Position numbers and translations under genes: made by a program. Of a stretch of 8,247 nucleotides of DNA, positions 1-4,822 are shown piece after piece (positions within the stretch are counted from its first letter, which is position 1; each line of letters opens with the position of its first letter). The notes below the pieces were generated by a model, which was not told where the DNA came from, ran no database searches, and was given only the letters and a program-made list of their open reading frames with translations. The DNA lies in contig QGUY01000176.1 in assembly GCA_003242315.1 (NCBI GenBank), positions 1 through 8,247 on the forward strand. Direction: 5' to 3'. Origin of the DNA: Bacteroidota bacterium. GTDB taxonomy: Bacteria; Bacteroidota; Bacteroidia; Cytophagales; Cyclobacteriaceae.

Positions 1-142
1 GGTAATTATCGCATGGCGTGACGCCAAATGACTCGAAAACAGCAACAAAAGGGACGATTTGGTGCTTTATATAAAGGAGGTTGATTGCCTTCACGGATTT
101 TGTATAAGGTATTTGAAATCATAACCCTTTAAACTGAGAAAT
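1..142. other. Leader region upstream of dps
   Basis: No gene can be supported here. A short open frame runs in from the left edge (frame 2, ending VIIAWRDAK, stop at 29-31) and could be the tail of a neighbouring gene, but it is too short to judge. A 13-bp perfect palindrome (arms TGGCGT and ACGCCA, one central base) lies at 14-26. A strong AAGGAGG purine run at 74-80 is not followed by a convincing gene. I found no TAnnTTTG promoter box. A weak sigma70-like pair (TTGATT at 81-86, TATAAG at 103-108, 16-bp spacer) is possible but unconvincing for a Bacteroidetes-like genome. Confidence 0.4.
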
Positions 143-613
143 ATGAAAACCCAAATTGGAATTAAGGAAGGACCGAAAGCTGAAATTGCCCACCAACTTT
201 CGAAGCTGCTGGCTGATGAATTTGTACTCTATACGAAGACTCGTCACGCTCACTGGAATGTAGAGGGTCCGGATTTTTACGACAAGCATAAGATGTTTGA
301 GGATCAATACAATCAGTTGGCAGAGGTTGTCGATGAAACCGCTGAGCGTATCCGTATGCTTGGCCACTTTGCACCGGGCACCCTGCGTGAGTTCCTGGAA
401 TTGACTGATCTTACCGAATCCACGCGCGAAGGAGGCGACAGCAAGACATTCATCACCGAACTGCTTAGCGACCATGAAAGCATTGCAAGCCGCCTGCGCG
501 AACAGATCGACCCGATTGGTGACAAGGGAAAGGACTTAGGAACAGCCGACTTCCTGACGGGCGTGCTGCGCATGCATGAGAAAATGGCGTGGATGCTGCG
601 GGCGCATCTGTAA
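143..613 (+). CDS. dps: Dps family ferritin-like DNA protection / iron storage protein
   Basis: This is a 156-residue Dps-like protein. Members form dodecameric cytoplasmic cages that oxidise ferrous iron with peroxide and protect DNA during stress. The signature H37-W-N-V-E-G is followed by H49, E53, D64 and E68. These match the spacing of the E. coli Dps inter-subunit ferroxidase ligands (His51, His63, Asp67, Asp78, Glu82), with Glu in place of Asp67. Length is typical of the family. The N-terminus (MKTQIGIKEGPK) is short with a few lysines, so DNA binding through the tail is uncertain. The ATG at 143 has no Shine-Dalgarno but an A/T-rich leader, as is common in Bacteroidetes. The gene ends 2 bp before the stop of the opposing transporter gene and shows no functional link to the sugar genes on its right. 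Confidence 0.93.
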   Translation: MKTQIGIKEGPKAEIAHQLSKLLADEFVLYTKTRHAHWNVEGPDFYDKHKMFEDQYNQLAEVVDETAERIRMLGHFAPGTLREFLELTDLTESTREGGDSKTFITELLSDHESIASRLREQIDPIGDKGKDLGTADFLTGVLRMHEKMAWMLRAHL

Positions 614-615
614 CA

Positions 616-1485
616 CTATTCTTCACTCATCAGAAACACTGCCAGGAGTGCCAGGACGATGCCCCCAATAAGCGGACCGTCTGGTACGGTGTGATACAGC
701 GCCAAAGAGAGTGCTACCGTGACAATAGGGGCTCCTGCATTGGTAAGTGGGCTTACGATTATTGCCTTTCCGTGCTGAAATGCATAGAGGATAAGTAGCG
801 CGCCGACGGAGTTGAGCAATTGAATTCCGAAGGCCGCTACCGGTCCTGTTACCCCCCAATTTATGGGCTGATCGAAATCCGTCATTGCGATTGCCACTGG
901 GGTCAGCAGGATCGCGCTGATCACCATATAGACGAAGATCGATGGCGTATCAGCCCTCCTGGTGGCGAGTTTCATCACATAGGCCTGCACACCCCAGCAG
1001 GCAAATACAATGAATGACAGGATAACCCAAAGACCTCCGCGACCATCGTCGTGAGGAGTCTGATAAGAAAGAAGAGGCATTGCGATAATGGCCAATGCAA
1101 TGCCTGTCCACGCCCTGCGCGTGGTCCGTTCCCGTAGCAACGCCCAGGACAAGAGGATGGTCAGCAACGGCGACAGGGAGATAATGGGAAATACCATGTA
1201 TGCCGGGCCAGTCTTGAGTGCAGTAAATAGTATGAGTTGTCCTCCGGCGCCAAGAAGCCCGATAATCAGCCCCAGCGTAGCCGTCGTTACCGACGTATCC
1301 AGGCGCCCGGATCTTGTCAACACAATAACTCCCGGGACTATCATCGTCGACGCCCAGACGCAGTAACCCAATGTCTCCGGGAAGCCTGCTTTTTCAGGGA
1401 TTTCGATAAGCGCACCCCATATACCCCAGCAGAATACGGTGAGCATTGCAAATAGGAGCCAGGGACGTGAGCGGGGTGTCGTCAT
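616..1485 (-). CDS. DMT-superfamily (EamA-like) transporter, candidate sugar importer
   Basis: This 289-residue inner-membrane protein has about ten hydrophobic helices (near residues 9-29, 40-57, 70-88, 97-115, 123-141, 152-170, 180-200, 213-235, 241-263 and 269-286). It shows the internal duplication typical of EamA/DMT carriers: CWGIWG in the first half is echoed by CWGVQA in the second. ALKTGPAYMVFPI (positions 89-101) is echoed by AFQHGKAIIVSPL (235-247), each followed by a Pro-containing helix. DMT members export metabolites or import sugars (glucose/ribose and rhamnose porters), so substrate cannot be read from sequence. Its start lies 8 bp from a TTTCGTTTTATT box shared with the agaS promoter, and it is divergent from the agaS operon. 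This suggests co-regulation and a role in GalNAc, galactosamine or related sugar uptake; that role is inference. Its 3' end nearly touches dps. Confidence 0.88.
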   Translation of the reverse strand: MTTPRSRPWLLFAMLTVFCWGIWGALIEIPEKAGFPETLGYCVWASTMIVPGVIVLTRSGRLDTSVTTATLGLIIGLLGAGGQLILFTALKTGPAYMVFPIISLSPLLTILLSWALLRERTTRRAWTGIALAIIAMPLLSYQTPHDDGRGGLWVILSFIVFACWGVQAYVMKLATRRADTPSIFVYMVISAILLTPVAIAMTDFDQPINWGVTGPVAAFGIQLLNSVGALLILYAFQHGKAIIVSPLTNAGAPIVTVALSLALYHTVPDGPLIGGIVLALLAVFLMSEE

Positions 1486-1492
1486 TTGCTCT

Positions 1493-1511
1493 AAAATAAT
1501 AAAACGAAACT
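1493..1511 (-). promoter_or_regulatory. Putative AgaR/DeoR-type operator, transporter-proximal
   Basis: The minus strand reads AGTTTCGTTTTATTATTTT, starting with an AG outside the core. It resembles the TTTCRTTTYRTTT pattern I recall for E. coli AgaR operators. The 11-bp word aataaaacgaa (1498-1508) recurs exactly at 1708-1718. The box sits 8-26 bp upstream of the transporter start codon, so a bound repressor would block transcription of that gene. A near -7 element (TAAGTTTC on the minus strand) overlaps it. Confidence 0.5.
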
Positions 1512-1674
1512 TATTGGTGTATTTTCAGACGCACTCCGGGAAATAAGAAAAGGAACGCAAACCGGTCCCTTTTTGCGGCTACGTGCATATCTTTTTTGTG
1601 GGTAATCCCTGAATATCAGAATCTTACTAATTATTGAGGAGCAGCGATCCCCCATGGGCCGTATCTGATCTTTT

Positions 1675-1688
1675 AAATGAAATGAAAG
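1675..1688 (-). promoter_or_regulatory. Putative AgaR/DeoR-type operator, middle copy
   Basis: The minus strand reads CTTTCATTTCATTT, an uninterrupted match to the first part of the recalled AgaR consensus CTTTCRTTTYRTTT. It lies about 51 bp upstream of the agaS -7 box, and its central C is 32 bp (about three helical turns) from the equivalent C of the promoter-proximal copy. Confidence 0.45.
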
Positions 1689-1704
1689 ATTTACAAGTAT
1701 AAAT

Positions 1705-1723
1705 AAAAATAAAACGAAGTTTT
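1705..1723 (-). promoter_or_regulatory. Putative AgaR/DeoR-type operator overlapping the agaS promoter
   Basis: The minus strand reads ACTTCGTTTTATTTTT, sharing the 11-bp word aataaaacgaa (plus strand 1708-1718) with the transporter-proximal copy. AAAAC and GTTTT (1711-1715, 1719-1723) also form a small dyad around GAA. It covers the expected -33 region of the promoter whose -7 box is at 1739-1746, a classic position for repression. Confidence 0.5.
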
Positions 1724-1738
1724 TATCGTCCTTTTCCT

Positions 1739-1746
1739 TATTTTTG
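1739..1746 (+). promoter_or_regulatory. Predicted Bacteroidetes -7 box for the agaS operon
   Basis: TATTTTTG matches the TAnnTTTG consensus exactly. It predicts a transcript start near 1753 and a leader of roughly 37 nt before the agaS ATG. No clear TTTG -33 element is present; that region is occupied by the putative operator instead, which could mean the promoter needs help or is simply weak. Confidence 0.5.
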
Positions 1747-1789
1747 TCTGGTGAGATTTGAGTTCCATTTAACGGTTCTATAATAATAT

Positions 1790-2968
1790 ATGCGGATAAG
1801 ATACCTGGGCCTTGATGACAGGACCCTGACGGAGAAAGGCGCTACGCATCTTGCTCATGAAATATGCCAGCAGCCGAACCTTTGGAGCGAGGTTTGGCAA
1901 TACGTGGATCGTGAGAAAGGCGCCATTGAAGAATTTTTGCGGAAGGCGACAGCACAGCGAAGCAGGGTCATGTTGACAGGAGCGGGCACAAGCGCATTCA
2001 TCGGAAAATCTCTTGCGGCAGTATTTCGGCGCAGTATGGATCTTCCCGTTGAGGCCGTTTCGACGACAGATCTTGTCTCCCACCCGCGTGACCATCTGTA
2101 TGGTGATGTTCCATTGCTCATGGTATCCTTTGCCAGGTCTGGTAATAGTCCGGAGAGCCTCGCTGCCGTGTCGCTTGCTGACGAACTTTGCAAGGCGGGC
2201 TCTCACCACTTGATCATCACATGCAATGCGCAGGGGGAACTGGCAAAGAGGGGTCGATCCAATTCGCACAATTCCTATGTGTTCGCCCTTCCTGAGCGCG
2301 CGAATGATTTGAGTCTTGCCATGACAAGCAGCTACACCGGTATGATGGTGGCCGGAATACTGATTGCGCGTCTTTCCCAGCTTGAGGCGAACCGGCGAAT
2401 GGTGGACATCATCTCGTCTTATGCTCATAAGGCGATCGATTATTACTATGATGACCTTCGAATAATTGCCGAAAAGGATTTTAAGCGAGCCGTATTTCTT
2501 GGATCGGGTCCGTTATTGGGAACGGCGACTGAAGCCCACCTGAAACTACAGGAGCTCACTGATGGCCGTATCGTCTGCACTCCCGATTCTTTTCTCGGGT
2601 TCAGGCACGGTCCCAAGGCAGTTGTGGACGAGACCACTTTGATGGTTTACCTTTTCTCGAATCAGAAGTATGTTCAGAAATATGAGAAGGACTTGGTGCA
2701 GTCGATGAACAAGGGCAGGCCTCCTTTGCTGGAAATAGGCTTAATGGAATCGTATATCGATCATCTTGATCTGGATCATTCATTTCCCTTTTCCGAGAAC
2801 GGCCCCACCGTGGATGAGGAGTTTCTCGCTGTCTGCAGTGTGGTGCCCGCTCAGATACTGGCCTTCTTCAAGTCGCTACAACTTGGGCTGCGACCCGATA
2901 CCCCGTCTCAGACCGGGGCCATATCCCGGGTTGTCGAAGGCGTACAAATTTATGGCCTTCAGGATTGA
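1790..2968 (+). CDS. agaS: AgaS-family SIS-domain sugar isomerase / galactosamine-6-phosphate deaminase
   Basis: This 392-residue cytoplasmic enzyme is a full-length AgaS homologue (E. coli AgaS is about 384). AgaS deaminates and isomerises D-galactosamine-6-phosphate to D-tagatose-6-phosphate. Two SIS domains are visible. The first contains GAGTSAF (64-70), the TTDLVSHP segment (92-99), the phosphosugar-binding SFARSGNSPES (113-123) and ITCNAQGEL (143-151). AMTSS (177-181) follows. The second contains LGSG (237-240), E248 and K252 in the TEAHLKLQELTDG helix, and the FRHGPK loop (271-276). The C-terminus keeps the DTPSQTG...RVVEGV segment. The ATG at 1790 has no Shine-Dalgarno. It is the first gene of the three-gene operon and is followed after 57 bp by the kinase. 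AgaS homologues can act on other 6-phosphosugars, so the exact substrate is inferred, though context supports it. Confidence 0.93.
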   Translation: MRIRYLGLDDRTLTEKGATHLAHEICQQPNLWSEVWQYVDREKGAIEEFLRKATAQRSRVMLTGAGTSAFIGKSLAAVFRRSMDLPVEAVSTTDLVSHPRDHLYGDVPLLMVSFARSGNSPESLAAVSLADELCKAGSHHLIITCNAQGELAKRGRSNSHNSYVFALPERANDLSLAMTSSYTGMMVAGILIARLSQLEANRRMVDIISSYAHKAIDYYYDDLRIIAEKDFKRAVFLGSGPLLGTATEAHLKLQELTDGRIVCTPDSFLGFRHGPKAVVDETTLMVYLFSNQKYVQKYEKDLVQSMNKGRPPLLEIGLMESYIDHLDLDHSFPFSENGPTVDEEFLAVCSVVPAQILAFFKSLQLGLRPDTPSQTGAISRVVEGVQIYGLQD

Positions 2969-3025
2969 TCACGCGTGGAGACTAACAGAACTCAGAATGA
3001 TGGAGAATATGGATCTTCCCCTGAA

Positions 3026-3976
3026 ATGAGCCAAACCGGGAAATCGGATGTTGTTGTCTTGGGTGAACTCAATGTTGATCTTATTGCAAACAACATTGAG
3101 GGGCCTCCTGAAATGGGCAAGGAAGTAATCGCCCGCTCGTTCACCACCACGCTAGGAAGCAGCTCAGCCATATTTGCCAGCAATCTGAGTACCCTGGGTA
3201 CATCGGTGACTTTTGTTGGACGTGTGGGAAACGATGGCAATGGCGACTTCATTCTTGCAGAGCTGCAATCCAAAGGCGTAGATGTTTCAAACACCATCAG
3301 AACAGGTAATCGCGATACAGGAGTGACCGTAGTCCTAAGCTATGGAGAAGACCGGGCTATGATTACCTATCCTGGTTGTATGACTTACCTCTGCGATGAC
3401 GATGTCACCGACGACGTGCTGAAATCCTCCAGGCATCTTCATATAAGCTCTATTTTTCTTTTGCCGCGTCTTAAAAAAAATTTGGTGCGCCTGCTCACAA
3501 GAGCAAAACGCCTTGGATTGACTACATCCCTGGATCCGCAATGGGATCCCGCAGAACGATGGGACCTCGACCTGGATCAGGTGTTGCCCTTGACGGACAT
3601 ATTTCTTCCCAATAGACGGGAGTTGGAATTTCTGACAGGAACGTCCGGCATCATGAATGCATTGACGCGCATCGGCGATGGCAACGTCATCGTTGTGAAA
3701 GACGGGAAGGAAGGGGCGATCCTATGGGACCACGGAACGACTTTCATGCAACGCTCCTTCCTCAACGAGCATGTCGTGGACACCATTGGGGCAGGGGATA
3801 GCTTCAATGCCGGATTTATCCACAAATACCTAGTGGGTGAACCTCTGAATGAATGTCTGAAGTTTGCCTGCCTAATCGGGGCCATCAATACTACGGCTCC
3901 AGGTGGAACAGCCGCCTTCAGAGATATGAACGCTGTCAGGAGAACGGCGCAGGATTTATTTGGGATATCGATTTGA
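3026..3976 (+). CDS. PfkB-family carbohydrate kinase, probable tagatose-6-phosphate kinase
   Basis: This 316-residue ribokinase/PfkB-fold kinase has a GELNVDLI start with substrate Asp18, FVGRVGNDGNG (63-73), SLDPQWD (168-174), the N196-R-R-E199 Mg/phosphate motif and the DTIGAGDSFNAGF signature (252-264) with catalytic D258. Between an AgaS isomerase and a tagatose-bisphosphate-type aldolase, the expected reaction is tagatose-6-phosphate + ATP to tagatose-1,6-bisphosphate. A hexosamine kinase role cannot be excluded. The usual GG hinge (GGxxxN) is replaced by LGSSSAIFASN (43-53). I chose the ATG at 3026 because the conserved domain begins right after it. A GTG at 2975 would add 17 residues with no domain content. 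That longer frame is the same frame as agaS, separated by its stop codon. The gene ends 2 bp before the aldolase ATG, implying coupled translation. Confidence 0.88.
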   Translation: MSQTGKSDVVVLGELNVDLIANNIEGPPEMGKEVIARSFTTTLGSSSAIFASNLSTLGTSVTFVGRVGNDGNGDFILAELQSKGVDVSNTIRTGNRDTGVTVVLSYGEDRAMITYPGCMTYLCDDDVTDDVLKSSRHLHISSIFLLPRLKKNLVRLLTRAKRLGLTTSLDPQWDPAERWDLDLDQVLPLTDIFLPNRRELEFLTGTSGIMNALTRIGDGNVIVVKDGKEGAILWDHGTTFMQRSFLNEHVVDTIGAGDSFNAGFIHKYLVGEPLNECLKFACLIGAINTTAPGGTAAFRDMNAVRRTAQDLFGISI

Positions 3977-3978
3977 TC

Positions 3979-4812
3979 ATGAGACTTAAAGAAAAGCTGG
4001 CCTATCTGTCACGACACGGAGGTGCGCTGCTCGCGGCTAACTTTTACAACTTTGAAACGCTTTCGGGTATTCTTACCGCGGCTGCCAGAAAGGAAGCTCC
4101 CGTCATCCTGCAACTCTCGGAAGCGTCAATAGACTATCTCGGGCTTAAAGTTGCCGTAAGCATGGCTCGAGCGGGGCTGGAGCAATTTGGGGTCCAAGGA
4201 TGGCTTCATCTCGACCACGGAAGCTGCCTTGAGAGGGTGAAACAGTGTCTCGATGCCGGTTTTGACTCGGTGATGATTGACGCAAGCGAACGGCCGTTGC
4301 GTGAAAACATTGAAATGACCTCAGCTGTGGTCCGACTGGCATCCGCATATGACGCCAATGTGGAAGCCGAGCTTGGTTATGTGGCCAAGCTGGGCCAGGC
4401 GCAGGTTACCGGCTCATTCACGCAGCCCGATGAGGCGGCAAGATTTGTACAAGAAACGGGTGTTGATGCGTTGGCCATAGCCATTGGATCAGCGCATGGA
4501 TTTTATAAAGAGCCACCGCGACTGCAATTGGATCTTCTCAGTCGCATACACGCGGCAACTCCAGCTGCACTCGTTCTCCACGGAAGCTCTGGAATACCTG
4601 CCGATCAATTGCAACAAGCTATCGCGTTAGGTATATGTAAGGTGAACCTGGCAACGGAAACCAAGAACATTTTCATGTGTACCTTGCGCAACATCCTAAC
4701 CCAAAGTGACGAGATCGATCTGAGAAAAGTCTTTCCCCAGGCAACCGCTTCCGTAGTCCGGTTGATTGAAGAGAAGATTGATCTGGTGACCGGTGCCTTA
4801 CAGCCTTCCTGA
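3979..4812 (+). CDS. kbaY: Class II (zinc) ketose-1,6-bisphosphate aldolase, GatY/KbaY type
   Basis: This 277-residue metal-dependent aldolase probably cleaves tagatose-1,6-bisphosphate to dihydroxyacetone phosphate and glyceraldehyde-3-phosphate; fructose-1,6-bisphosphate is the alternative. LHLDHG carries catalytic D79 and zinc ligand H80, EAELGYV (129-135) follows, H173 lies in AIAIGSAHGFYK and H201 in LHGSSGIP. Phosphate-binding glycines and serines surround these, and KVNLATE is close to the usual KVNVATE. The spacings match E. coli KbaY (Asp82, His83, His180, His208), and the length is slightly below KbaY/GatY (about 285). The frame is open back to 3853 inside the kinase gene, but those residues are not homologous, so ATG 3979 is chosen; it follows the kinase stop by 2 bp (TGATCATG). 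No GatZ/KbaZ companion subunit is present. KbaY and GatY cannot be told apart from sequence alone, so the symbol is provisional. Confidence 0.92.
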   Translation: MRLKEKLAYLSRHGGALLAANFYNFETLSGILTAAARKEAPVILQLSEASIDYLGLKVAVSMARAGLEQFGVQGWLHLDHGSCLERVKQCLDAGFDSVMIDASERPLRENIEMTSAVVRLASAYDANVEAELGYVAKLGQAQVTGSFTQPDEAARFVQETGVDALAIAIGSAHGFYKEPPRLQLDLLSRIHAATPAALVLHGSSGIPADQLQQAIALGICKVNLATETKNIFMCTLRNILTQSDEIDLRKVFPQATASVVRLIEEKIDLVTGALQPS

Positions 4813-4822
4813 TAACTCTTGA

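Larger units (their letters stand above)
1486..1789. promoter_or_regulatory. Divergent control region between the transporter gene and the agaS operon
   Basis: This 304-bp A/T-rich region holds no convincing gene. It drives the transporter leftward and agaS rightward. Three TTTCRTTT-type boxes, all reading on the minus strand, lie at about 1493-1511, 1675-1688 and 1705-1720, and a TAnnTTTG box lies at 1739-1746. An 8-bp palindrome CCCATGGG (1651-1658) and weak 6-bp arms ATCAGA (1615-1620) and TCTGAT (1664-1669) are present, but I assign them no function. I see no riboswitch or rho-independent terminator. Confidence 0.7.

Noticed and set aside
2..31. C-terminus of an upstream gene (frame 2, VIIAWRDAK then stop)
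   Set aside because: Nine codons are too few to tell coding from chance.
85..132. A 15-residue leader peptide (TTG start at 85) after the AAGGAGG run at 74-80
   Set aside because: The start is non-ATG, only 4 nt from the purine run, has no attenuator-like hairpin, and other genes here do not use Shine-Dalgarno sequences.
1778..2428. 216-codon open frame on the minus strand inside agaS
   Set aside because: It lies fully within the strongly recognised agaS gene on the other strand and shows no family features; it is a shadow frame.
3853..3978. N-terminal extension of the aldolase by 42 residues
   Set aside because: The extension overlaps the conserved kinase C-terminus and is not related to class II aldolases; the ATG at 3979 starts exactly at the family N-terminus.
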